DNA of 64,000 nucleotides from RPQJ01 sp963793005 (GTDB lineage: Bacteria; Pseudomonadota; Gammaproteobacteria; Steroidobacterales; Steroidobacteraceae). Position numbers and translations under genes: made by a program. This document shows positions 17,706 through 28,553 of this stretch, in pieces. Under the pieces are notes generated by a model. It saw only the letters and a list, made by a program, of their open reading frames with translations, was not told where the DNA came from and searched no databases. Every line of letters begins with the position of its first letter. Within the stretch, counting starts at the first letter, position 1. The stretch covers positions 488,993 to 552,992 of the forward strand of contig CAWBYP010000004.1 in NCBI GenBank assembly GCA_963793005.1, written 5' to 3'.

Positions 17706-18415
17706 TGAGGATCGTCAGCTGGAACGTGCACGGCTTCGTCGATCGCCTGCGGCCGCTTCTCGCCGGAGCCGGCGCTCAGGGTGCTGGAGCAGACTCGCGC
17801 CCGACGTCGTCGCGCTGCAGGAGGTCGAGGATCGCAGCTGGCAGCAGCAGCCGGCACTGCAGTGGCTCGCCGAGCGCGGAGGCTGGCTGGCGTTCGCGGG
17901 ACCGACGCTGGCTCGCGGCGACGCCGACTACGGCAACGCCGTACTGGCCCGGGCCTCTGAGGCCCGACTGGCGCGCCATGACCTGACGGTGCCTGGCACC
18001 GAACCACGTGGCCTCATCGACGTCGAATTCGACGTTGAGCGCAGGGCCGGTTTAGGCTGCTGGCGACCCACCTCGGGACTCACTCGCAGCGAGCGGGTGC
18101 AGCAGGTCGATCGGCTGCTCGGCGTGCTCGGCACGGCGGACCCAGGGCGCATCGATGTTCTGGCAGGCGACTTCAACGAATGGATGCCTCGGTCGAGACT
18201 GCTGGCGCGCGTGAATGCCGCGTTCGAGACTGCGTACTCGTGGCGCCACGTTCCCAGCACGCCGCCCACTCTTCGCGCTCGACCGGATCTGGGTCAGGCC
18301 AGCTGGCGCCGTCATCGACTCCCGAATTGCCCGTCTGACAGGCGGCGAGTCCGACCACTTGCCCGTGGTAATCGAACTGGCCGATTCCGGCCCACGCTCC
18401 GCATCAGCGGAATAG
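17705..18415 (+). CDS. Endonuclease/exonuclease/phosphatase-fold protein, frameshifted
   Basis: A protein of about 235 residues of the EEP fold (DNase I/sphingomyelinase type), immediately after the PLD-VTT gene with stop and start overlapping. Family motifs are present in order: MRIVSWNVHG, VVALQEVEDRSW, a central RF-R-LLATHLGL-like segment seen only after frame correction near 18,050, VLAGDFNEWMP, LDRIWVRP and ESDHLPVVIEL. The catalytic Asn, Glu, Asp and His are therefore kept. At least three frame changes (near 17,790, 18,050-18,080 and 18,250) break it. The role is inferred from the PLD neighbour: phosphodiester or phospholipid head-group hydrolysis. Confidence 0.76.
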
Positions 18416-18496
18416 GCAGCCAGCGCATCTCCGCTGCCACGGCCGAGACCGCCATTCTGCGTCAGCCACTGCCGAAGAAGTGCGACGGCACCGCTC

Positions 18497-18751
18497 TCAC
18501 GCCGACTCGTAGCCGAGATCGATCAATGCATTGGTTACCGCTGTCAGTCTCGTCGCAACGTTTGAATCGTCGCGCTCGCGCGGCATGTTCTCTTCGCTGG
18601 CGGTCTGCAGTTCGAGCAGGTCCTGCCGCCAGTCCAGCAGGACCTTGATCTTCTCGTCGCGAGAAAGACCCTTGTTCTCTGCGACGAATCGCGGCTCGAG
18701 AAAAGTGGATTCTGGATCGCTGAGGGCAGCGACTACTCGATCGGTGTTCAA
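18497..18751 (-). CDS. Small conserved stress-associated protein, TTG start
   Basis: An 84-residue acidic soluble protein. The pattern DPESTFLEPRFVAENKGLSRDEKIKVLLDWRQDLLELQTASEENM matches a small family widespread in gammaproteobacteria, often near Dps and other stress genes. Its reaction is unknown. No suitable ATG exists. TTG at 18751 is chosen because a near-perfect AAGGAGG lies six bases upstream. It is followed upstream by a coiled-coil gene and Dps on the same strand, so it may belong to a stationary-phase or oxidative stress group. Confidence 0.75.
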   Translation of the reverse strand: MNTDRVVAALSDPESTFLEPRFVAENKGLSRDEKIKVLLDWRQDLLELQTASEENMPRERDDSNVATRLTAVTNALIDLGYESA

Positions 18752-18800
18752 CGCGCACCTCCTTCTACTACAGATCGACAATCATGCTTCCTCGGCATAC

Positions 18801-19116
18801 CTATCTAGACATTCGTGACGAGATCGCGCGAATCAGTGATAGCTCAATGGCGCGATCGAATGACTGAGTCATCGCGTCCCAGGCTTTCTGCGTGCCCGCG
18901 CGAACGTCGTCGAAAGCGTCGTCGCTGGCGGACTGGAGCTTCTCGAAGGCTTGCCTGGCATCGTCGCGCTGCTTGCGCAGTGTGTCGAGCATCTGTGTCA
19001 GCTGCCTTGCGGCGCTCCTCCGTGAACGATTTCAGTTTTTTTCTCCAGCGTGTCTAATTCCGAGTTCCAGTAGTCCAGCTTGCTGCTTCATTTTCTCTAC
19101 GGTCTGTTCGCGATTC
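18801..19116 (-). CDS. Small coiled-coil protein, frameshifted
   Basis: About 105 residues once corrected. The N-terminus MNREQTVEKMKQQ, then (other frame) LDYWNSELDTLEKKLKSFTEERRK, then LDTLRKQRDDARQAFEKLQSASDDAFDDVRAGTQKAWDAM give an almost continuous charged heptad pattern. This is the wording of small coiled-coil proteins common in proteobacteria next to stress genes. Frame changes are needed near 19,030-19,075 and around 18,990. No catalytic feature. A scaffold or envelope-linking role is only a guess. Confidence 0.65.
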
Positions 19117-19221
19117 ATCATGATCTTGTCTCCCAATAGTGTTCAGGTTTCCGGCCGCGCATCGGCTGCGCAGCGCCGGGTCGATTGATTTGTGCCGGCC
19201 CAACCGACTGATTGATGCGAA

Positions 19222-19731
19222 TCAGGCCGAGGCGATGGAGCGCAGCATCCAGGCCGCTTCCTCGTGGGCGTGGATGCGGTCCGTCAGCAGGTCGGCGGTG
19301 ACCACGTCATTCGCCTTTTCGGCGATCCCGACCAGTTCGCGGAAAGTGCGGGCCACGGTTTCGTGATCGGCGATCAGGCTCGCGACCATGTTTTCGGCGC
19401 TCTGGCGGCCGGTCATCTCGTCCACGGCACTCAGCTTCAGGAATTCTGACAAGCTGGCCGGAGCCGGGTGTCCGAGTGCTCTGATGCGTTCGGCGATTTC
19501 GTCAACCGCCTTCGCGAGTCCCTGGTACTGCTCTTCAGTGAGTTTGTGCAGCCCATAGAACAACGGGCCGACCACGTTCCAGTGGAAGCCCTGGGTCTTG
19601 ACGTATAGGACGTAGGTTCCGGCAAGGGAACGCGACAGGCCATCGGAAAGTTTTTTCGCATCGCCGGCATCGATGCCAGTGCGGGGGTTTTCGGCGCGGA
19701 CGCGCGCCTTGAGTACCTGGGCTGTGTTCAT
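19222..19731 (-). CDS. dps: Dps-family DNA-protecting ferritin
   Basis: A 169-residue mini-ferritin that stores iron and consumes peroxide, protecting DNA under starvation or oxidative stress. Ferroxidase ligands are visible at the dimer interface: His50 in TQGFHWNV, His62, Asp77 and Glu81 in KAVDEIAERIRALG. Length is normal and the N-terminus is not especially lysine-rich, so DNA binding is uncertain. A Shine-Dalgarno-like AAGGAG is upstream. The AT-rich leader at 19,860-19,915 may hold the promoter, but no clear OxyR site was recognised. Confidence 0.92.
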   Translation of the reverse strand: MNTAQVLKARVRAENPRTGIDAGDAKKLSDGLSRSLAGTYVLYVKTQGFHWNVVGPLFYGLHKLTEEQYQGLAKAVDEIAERIRALGHPAPASLSEFLKLSAVDEMTGRQSAENMVASLIADHETVARTFRELVGIAEKANDVVTADLLTDRIHAHEEAAWMLRSIASA

Positions 19732-20006
19732 GAATGATCTCCTTCAGTCATTACCAATAAGTGAGACCTCTCTGCGCCCATGCGGGCGTCAAGGTTGAGC
19801 CGGAAACGTGTCTTGAAGACGGCTGCCGAAGACAGCCTGCGAACTGCTGGTTCCCAGCCATGTGTTCGCTACGGGTAAAAACTATAACAAATTCAACTGG
19901 ATATGTAAAGTTCTGGTGAAGCCGAATCAGGACAGCGCGGCCGCCCGAACGGCGAGGATCGGCCTCAGCCGATGCAAAAAAAATCGGACCGTGCGCGCCT
20001 GGATCT

Positions 20007-20703
20007 TCAGTCTTCGGCCCCGCCAGTCTCAACCAACTTCCGCGCCTGCTCGATGAATTTCTCCGCGCCCTCGCCTTCCTCGGGCTTAACGAGTCGGGGC
20101 GGCACTTCTATGCCGCGCTGACAGGCCGGCCGTGAGGCGAGCAACGCCTTCCATCGGGTCAGGTGTTCGAATTCCGCCGTGTCTACGCCCGACCAGCGAT
20201 AGGTGCGCACCCAGGCCCAGTTGGCGATGTCAGCGATCGAGTAGTCTCCTGCCAGGTATTCGTGGTCCGCTAGCCGGACGTCCAGCACGCCGAACAGGCG
20301 GCGAACCTCGCCCTGGTAGCGATCGATCGCGAGCTGGATCTTTTCGGGCAGGTACCTGAAGAACACATTGGCCTGCCCCATCATCGGACCGATCCCGCCC
20401 ATCTGGAACATCAGCCACTGCATGACAAGCGAACGACCCTTCACGTCCGAAGGCATCAGCCGCCCGGTCTTCTCGGCGAGGTAGACGAGGATCGCGCCCG
20501 ATTCAAAAATCGCGAAATTATCCAGTTCGCGGTCCACGATGGCGGGAATCCGGCCGTTGGGGCTGATTTTCAGGAATTCCGGCCGCCGCTGTTCGAGCTT
20601 CTGAGAGCTCGAGGATGTGCGCCTCATATGGAAGTTCCAGCTCCTCAAGCGCTATGGAGATCTTGTGGCCATTCGGCGTGGCAGCAGTGTATAGGTCAAT
20701 CAT
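20007..20703 (-). CDS. Glutathione S-transferase, one frameshift
   Basis: A soluble GST of about 231 residues of the YfcG/YghU (Nu-like) type. The thioredoxin-fold N-domain starts MIDLYTAATPNGHKISIALEELELPYEAH and continues, after a frame change near 20,595, as EQRRPEFLKISPNGRIPAIVD with the cis-Pro and FESGAILVYLAEKTG glutathione-binding motif. The helical C-domain follows (YLAGDYSIADIANWAWVRTYRW). Relatives have disulphide reductase or peroxidase activity with glutathione. The upstream region holds one arm of a palindromic repeat pair. The break is probably a sequencing error. Confidence 0.85.
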
Positions 20704-20760
20704 CGTAGTGACGGTTCTCGCGGGTTCTGACAGCATCGGATCATGATCGATTTCTCTCTC

Positions 20761-20863
20761 GGAGGGGACATTCCCCTTGTTCATTCAGGTAGAAATTGGG
20801 TTGTCGCGCGTTCGACTTGCTGCCTGGCGCCTGATCGAGTCTAAAAAGGGGAATGTCCCCTCC
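20761..20863. repeat. Inverted pair of GGGGACATTCCCC-type repeats
   Basis: GGAGGGGACATTCCCCTT at 20761-20778 and its exact reverse complement at 20846-20863 form an 18-bp inverted repeat with a 67-base spacer. Each arm is itself palindromic. The same core recurs at 22219-22295 and 35082-35108. Organisation resembles REP/BIME elements moved by RAYT transposases; no such transposase is in the window. Confidence 0.75.
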
Positions 20864-20881
20864 CTACGGCGGAGATAAATC

Positions 20882-22212
20882 ATGTTGACTGCCGTCCAAT
20901 TCGTACCCGCTCCGCTACGCCGCCTGTTGATGGACAGCGCCGATGTCCCCGGCAACCTCGCGGGCGTCACCACGATTGCGAGCGGCGAGGAACGCAAGCC
21001 CGAACCCGTCGGCATGACACGCGAAGGCGTCGACGCAATCTGGAGGAGTGTGCAGAAGATCTACGCCACGGGCATGCACCCCGGCATTTCCCTTGTCGTG
21101 CGCCGGGAGGGGCAGGTGGTGCTGAAGCGCGCTATCGGCCATGCGAAGGGCGGCGGACCGGGCGACGTGGACGAGACACCAGTTCCGATGACGCCGGACA
21201 CGCCGGTGTGCCTGTTCTCGGCGAGCAAGGCGATGGCGGCCATGACGGTGCATCTGCTGTCCGAGCACAAGGAACTGAGCCTGCTCGACCCGGTGAGCCA
21301 CTATGTCCCCGCATTCGGCCAGAACGGCAAGCGCGACATCACGATCTACCAGCTTCTCTGTCACAAGGCAGGCATACCATCGATTCCGACCGAGGGCCTC
21401 GACGTCGCGGAACTGCTGCTCGACGCGAAGGAGATCCTGCGGCTCATCTACCTGACCGCACCCGAGCAACCGGGCCACCACCACGCCTATCACGCCCTCA
21501 CGTCCGGGTTCGTAATCGCCGACCTGGTGGAGAAAGTCACGGGACAGGCGTTCCGCAGTTTCTTCCGCCAGAACATCAGCGAACCGCTGGGACTCAGCGA
21601 CGCTGGACTTCGGGGCCCGCGGTCGCACGCTCAACCGCGTCGCGACGCAATTACGTGTCAGGCTTCCGGTTCAACACCGGCGCCGACCTCTACCTGAAGC
21701 GTGCGATCGGAACGACACTCGAGGACGCGGTGAACATATCGAACGACCCGCGCTATTACCGCGCCGTGATCCCGGCGGGCAACGGCGTGGCCACGGCCGA
21801 CGAGTGCTCGCAGTTCTTCCAGTGCCTGTTGAACGGCGGAAAGCTCGGCAGGACGCGGGTATTCAAGCCGCTGACAGTGCGGCGGGCGATCGCCGAAGTC
21901 GGAAAGCCGGAGATCGACCGTTCGCTGATGCTGCCGCTGCGCTACTCGGCCGGCATGATGCTCGGTGCGAGTCCTTTCGGCTTGTACGGTCCCGACACCT
22001 CGAAGGCGTTTGGCCACCTGGGATTCGCGAATATCTTCTGCTGGGCCGATCCTGAGCGGGCCACCTCGGTCGCGCTGCTCACGACCGGGAAACTGCTGCT
22101 CGGCGTGCACGCGCCCTACCTGGTCGCGTTTCTCTGCAATATCTCGCGACACTGCCCCAAGCTCGGCGAAAAGGAGCAGGAGGAACGGCTCTGCGCGGCC
22201 GGCATGTGCTGA
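20882..22212 (+). CDS. Beta-lactamase-family serine hydrolase, one frameshift
   Basis: About 443 residues, an EstB/class C beta-lactamase-fold hydrolase or esterase. Landmarks: the nucleophile SxxK motif SASK (in CLFSASKAMAAM), the second motif region HHAYHALTSGFVIADLVEK with the Tyr, and HLGFANIFCW near the C-terminus in place of the KTG box. No signal peptide, so probably cytosolic. A frame change near 21,610-21,650 splits it. Start ATG at 20882 follows GGAG. The gene is flanked on both sides by inverted pairs of the same palindromic repeat family. The natural substrate is unknown; resistance function is not implied. Confidence 0.8.
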
Positions 22213-22218
22213 TCGAAC

Positions 22219-22295
22219 AGGGGACATTCTCCTTTTCCGGATAGCGGACGACCCGATGCGCGGTCGCCCGGTTCTGGAAAAGGAGAATGTCCCCT
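22219..22295. repeat. Second inverted pair of GGGGACATT-type repeats
   Basis: A 20-bp arm at 22219-22238 (AGGGGACATTCTCCTTTTCC) and its exact reverse complement at 22276-22295 enclose a 37-base spacer. It lies between the convergent ends of the serine hydrolase and tyrosine phosphatase genes and so could also act as a bidirectional terminator. Confidence 0.75.
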
Positions 22296-22301
22296 CCCGG
22301 C

Positions 22302-23099
22302 CTAACTGCCGACGAAGCGATCGCGCAGCGCCTGCTGCATCCGGGCATCGAGGCCAAGGGCCTCGCCGAAATAGCCTTCGATGGAACTGTACGCCCGTCG
22401 AACCTCGTCGAACGAGGCTTCGAGGTATTCCGGCAGCACGCTGAGCACCGGGGTCAGCAGCGCAGGGTCCCCGCCGCGTGCGGCGAACTCATCGATTCGC
22501 GCCTGGTATTTCGGCACGATGTAACGATTGCTCGCCAGGAAGTCCCGCAACACCTCGTCCTGCGGCACGCCCAGCAGCGTCTGCAGTGCCGCGCAGGTCC
22601 AGCCGGTGCGATCCTTGCCCGTCGTGCAGTGACACAGCGCCGGCAGGCCCGCTTCTTCCAGCAGTCCACCGTACAGCCTGCCCAGACCAGCGCGCGCACT
22701 GGGCAACGTGACAATGGATCGATATCCCTCGACGAACAGCGCGGCCGCCTTGCCGTTACCGAGCGCTACCTTCGCCACCCTGGGATGCTCGAGCAGGCGC
22801 AGGAGTTGTGCAGGTGCCGCCTGCTTGTCGTCCGCCATCAGGTCGAGCGCCACCTGCTGCGCCCCGGGAATGCGCTCGTCGGGCGTCATCAAGCGCTCCG
22901 CTTCCGTGCGCAGGTCGTAGACGACCCTGATGCGCAGGTCCGCGACCGCGCGCGCCTCTCCCGCTGACAGCGGACCGATGTGATCCGAGCGGTACAGCAG
23001 ACCGGGACGCATGATCCCGCCGCCAGTCACGCGATGCCCACCGGCGTCGCGGAAATTCGGCATCGATGCGATGTGGATTCTTGCCGCAGCCTCGCCCAT
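22302..23099 (-). CDS. Tyrosine-protein phosphatase (Y_phosphatase3 type)
   Basis: A 265-residue cytosolic phosphatase with the CX5R active-site loop HCTTGKDRTG (Cys158, Arg164). The N-terminus NFRDAGGHRVTGGGIMRPGLLYRSDHIGPLS is typical of the family, and VVYDLRTEAER supplies the WPD-like region. Relatives act on phosphotyrosine, phosphoinositides or other phosphoesters. Its ATG overlaps the pgl stop (TGATG), making it the last gene of the sugar operon. A role in removing a sugar phosphate or in signalling is inferred only from that position. Confidence 0.87.
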   Translation of the reverse strand: MGEAAARIHIASMPNFRDAGGHRVTGGGIMRPGLLYRSDHIGPLSAGEARAVADLRIRVVYDLRTEAERLMTPDERIPGAQQVALDLMADDKQAAPAQLLRLLEHPRVAKVALGNGKAAALFVEGYRSIVTLPSARAGLGRLYGGLLEEAGLPALCHCTTGKDRTGWTCAALQTLLGVPQDEVLRDFLASNRYIVPKYQARIDEFAARGGDPALLTPVLSVLPEYLEASFDEVRRAYSSIEGYFGEALGLDARMQQALRDRFVGS

Positions 23100-23791
23100 C
23101 AGTCACCCGCCGCCAGCCGATCCGCGAGCACAAGCGTCCGATCCTGGGACACGCGTCCGGCGGGAATGTCGCGATCCGCATCGAGCAGGCGCCTCAGCAT
23201 TACCGTCTTGTCGGCGCCGGTGACCACCCACAGTACGCGTCGCGCACGGTTGATCACGGGGAAAGTCAGCGTCATGCGCCGGCGTCCCTGGTAGGGCCCG
23301 GCGAGTGCAACGTCTGCGTCGGTTACATCCAGTGATGGATCGCCGGGAACCAGTGATGCAGTGTGGCCGTCGGACCCAAGACCCAGGTGCACGAGGTCGA
23401 GCACGGGCGGATCCCCAGCGACGGCTGTCAGCGATGCGGAGTACTTGCGCACCGCAGCTTCCAGGTCCGGCGCCGTTACGGGCATCGCATGAAGGTTCGC
23501 TGCGGCAAGCGGCACGTTTACGAGCAGCGACTCGCGCAACTGCGTCAGGTTCCGATCTGCGTCGCCGTCCGGCGCAACTCGTTCGTCCACCTGCCAAAGG
23601 TGAACAGCCGTCCACGGCAGGTCGCGCCCGGCGAGCGAGCGCAGCATCAGCCATGGGGTTCGTCCGCCACTCACGGCAAGCGTGAAGATTCCCCGCGCGG
23701 CGACGGCCGCCTTCAACTCGACAGCGATGATGTCGGCCGCCGCCTCCGCGACCGCCTGTGCATCGACGAGAACTTCGAGCTTCAAGGGCAT
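23099..23791 (-). CDS. pgl: 6-phosphogluconolactonase
   Basis: A 230-residue DevB-type enzyme hydrolysing 6-phosphogluconolactone, the second step of the oxidative pentose phosphate path. Motifs: FTLAVSGGRTPWLMLRSL near residues 36-55, HLWQVDERVAPDGDADRN and LGLGSDGHTASLVPG (the glucosamine-6-phosphate isomerase-like core). ATG at 23791 is preferred over one twelve codons upstream because it matches homologues and overlaps the zwf stop by ten bases. It joins tail to head with the phosphatase gene (TGATG). Confidence 0.93.
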   Translation of the reverse strand: MPLKLEVLVDAQAVAEAAADIIAVELKAAVAARGIFTLAVSGGRTPWLMLRSLAGRDLPWTAVHLWQVDERVAPDGDADRNLTQLRESLLVNVPLAAANLHAMPVTAPDLEAAVRKYSASLTAVAGDPPVLDLVHLGLGSDGHTASLVPGDPSLDVTDADVALAGPYQGRRRMTLTFPVINRARRVLWVVTGADKTVMLRRLLDADRDIPAGRVSQDRTLVLADRLAAGD

Positions 23792-25173
23792 GCGGGTTCC
23801 GGGGCACGCGCGACGGGGTTGACCCAACCCCCGGGCGGCATCACTGCCGTGGCCTGCAACGGCCCCCAGCTCTTCGGCTCATACGCATGGACGGGCGTGT
23901 CACCCTTCAGGACCGGGTCCACGATGCGCCAGGCTTCCTCTATGTAATCCTCGCGGGCAAAGAGCGTCTGGTCACCCGCCATCGCATCCGTGAGCACTCG
24001 CTCGTAGGCATCCATCTCGCCTGCGGCAGGCCTGCGACTCAGCATCATTTCAGCCTGCTGGCCGATCATGCGGTCGTCCGGATCCATGACCGTAAGGCCG
24101 AAGGCCGCCTCCACCTCGGGACTGACACGAAACCGCAGGTAGTTCGGAACAGGATCGCACCCCGGAAACACCTTCGGCAATCGTCGCAGCCGCACCGTGA
24201 GTTCGGTGCAGGTGACGGGCAGGGACTTGCCGGCACGAATGTAGAACGGCACGCCCTGCCAGCGCCAGGAATTCACGTGCAGCCGCAGTGCGGCGAAGGT
24301 CTCGACCTGCGAATCCTTCGCGACACCCCGCTCGTCCAGATAGCCTCGAAACTGGCCGCGAACCAGCTCAGACGCCTCGATGGGCTCAATGGCTTTCAGC
24401 ACCTTGACCTTCTCGTCGCGTATCGACTCGCTGTCTACGCGCGCAGGAGGCTCCATCGCAAGGTTCGCGAGCACCTGGAACAAATGGTTCTGTATCACGT
24501 CGCGGATGGTGCCTGTCTGGTCGTAGAAGGCACCGCGACCCTGCACCCCGAAGTCCTCGGCCATCGTGATCTGCACGCTTTCGACGTGGTCGCGGCTCAG
24601 GAACGACTCGACCAGCGCGTTCGTGAAGCGCGAGAACAGCATGTTGTGCACCGGCCGCTTGCCGAGGTAGTGGTCGATGCGGAAGATCGACCGCTCGTCG
24701 AACCTGGCGAACAGGATCCTGTTCAGCGCTTGCGCCGATGCCAGGTCGGTGCCGAACGGCTTCTCGACGATGACCCGCGCGCCTTTCCCGCATCCCGAAG
24801 TCGCCAGCTTCTCGACGACCGGCCCGAATAGTACCGGAGGTATCGCCAGGTAATGAATCGGCCTTTGGGCATCACCGAGCGCCACGCGCAACGACTCGAA
24901 TGTCGCACTGTTGTCGTAGTCGCCATTGACGTACTGCATCAGCTCGCACAACTTCGCGAACGCCGCCTCGTCGACCCCGCCATGCTGCTCGACACTGTTG
25001 CGCGCGTGGGCGCGAAACTGCTCCAGTGTCCAGCCAGCCCTGGCCACGCCAATCACCGGGACATCCAGGTTGCCCCGCTTCACCATCGCCTGGAGGGCCG
25101 GGAAGATCTTCTTGTGGGCGAGGTCGCCGGTGGCGCCGAAGAACACCAGCGCGTCTGAATTCGATTCCTTCAT
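23782..25173 (-). CDS. zwf: Glucose-6-phosphate 1-dehydrogenase
   Basis: About 463 residues, oxidising glucose-6-phosphate to 6-phosphogluconolactone with NADP (or NAD). The nucleotide-binding motif FFGATGDLAHKKIFPAL opens the protein. RIDHYLGKRPVHNML contains the substrate and catalytic residues, and GVPFYIRAGKSLPVTCTEL follows. Start is ambiguous: ATG at 25173 matches usual homologue length, whereas ATG at 25209 overlaps the gnd stop by 11 bases and has GAGAAG in front. Shortish C-terminus is within family range. Intact frame. Confidence 0.94.
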   Translation of the reverse strand: MKESNSDALVFFGATGDLAHKKIFPALQAMVKRGNLDVPVIGVARAGWTLEQFRAHARNSVEQHGGVDEAAFAKLCELMQYVNGDYDNSATFESLRVALGDAQRPIHYLAIPPVLFGPVVEKLATSGCGKGARVIVEKPFGTDLASAQALNRILFARFDERSIFRIDHYLGKRPVHNMLFSRFTNALVESFLSRDHVESVQITMAEDFGVQGRGAFYDQTGTIRDVIQNHLFQVLANLAMEPPARVDSESIRDEKVKVLKAIEPIEASELVRGQFRGYLDERGVAKDSQVETFAALRLHVNSWRWQGVPFYIRAGKSLPVTCTELTVRLRRLPKVFPGCDPVPNYLRFRVSPEVEAAFGLTVMDPDDRMIGQQAEMMLSRRPAAGEMDAYERVLTDAMAGDQTLFAREDYIEEAWRIVDPVLKGDTPVHAYEPKSWGPLQATAVMPPGGWVNPVARAPEPACP

Positions 25174-25198
25174 CGGGGTTTCACGCTTGCCGGCCGTG

Positions 25199-27845
<2,647 letters not shown>

Positions 27846-27853
<8 letters not shown>

Positions 27854-28553
27854 GTCGCTTGCCCTTCCCAGTACGTATTCCGGGCTGCTTTCGCCGCGGC
27901 CCCGGCTCACCTTCCCAGACCCGGAAGCCACCCGCAAATGCATTGGCATTGTCGCCCTTCCTGCAGCCGGGCGGCAGCTCCTTGAGCTTCTTCGCGTTAC
28001 CGCCGCCAATCACGATATCGTCCGGGTGCAGCGCCGCAGTGAAGCGCTCGACGATGAACGCCACGTGCTTGCGCCATTTCTTCATGCCCAGTCGCTGGAG
28101 CCCGCGCAGGCCGAGGTAGTCCTCGATGCTGCCCTTCTTGTACGAAAGGTGCGCGAGCTCCATCGGGACCACGTGGCCGTCCACGACCAGGGCAGAGCCC
28201 AGGCCCGTGCCGAGGCCTAGAAAAAGCATCGTGCCGCCCGCGTAGCTACCGAGCGCCTGCATCGCGGCGTCGTTCATGACTTTTACCGGCCTGCGGAAGC
28301 ACTTTTCGAAATCGAATCCAATCCAGCCCGACGCGAGGTTGTGAGGCTCCTCCGCGACGCGGCCCACGAGCACCAATCCCGGGTACCCGATTGTCACCAC
28401 GTCGTAGTCCCAGCCGGTCGCCAGTTTCCTGACGCCGTTCACCAGTGCACGCGCAGTCAGTGTCGGGCCGGACTCGAACCTGCGGCGTTCGCTCTGCCCG
28501 GTCGCCAGGATCTTCACGTTGGTCCCGCCGACGTCGACAACCAGTACTTTCAT
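27846..28553 (-). CDS. ROK-family sugar kinase, polyphosphate glucokinase-like
   Basis: A 235-residue kinase. The phosphate motif DVGGTNVKIL starts at residue 7, and GYPGLVLVGRV, MNDAAMQALG (catalytic Asp) and LFLGLGTGLGSALVVDG follow. The Cys-rich zinc motif of classical ROK kinases is missing. This matches polyphosphate/ATP glucokinases of the PPGK group. Expected to phosphorylate glucose released by the upstream glycoside hydrolase, feeding pgi and zwf. Its ATG overlaps the hydrolase stop (ATGA), so coupled translation is likely. Confidence 0.86.

Noticed and set aside
20882..22212. Antibiotic-resistance beta-lactamase
   Set aside because: No signal peptide and no KTG box; the family is dominated by esterases and peptidases of unknown substrate.
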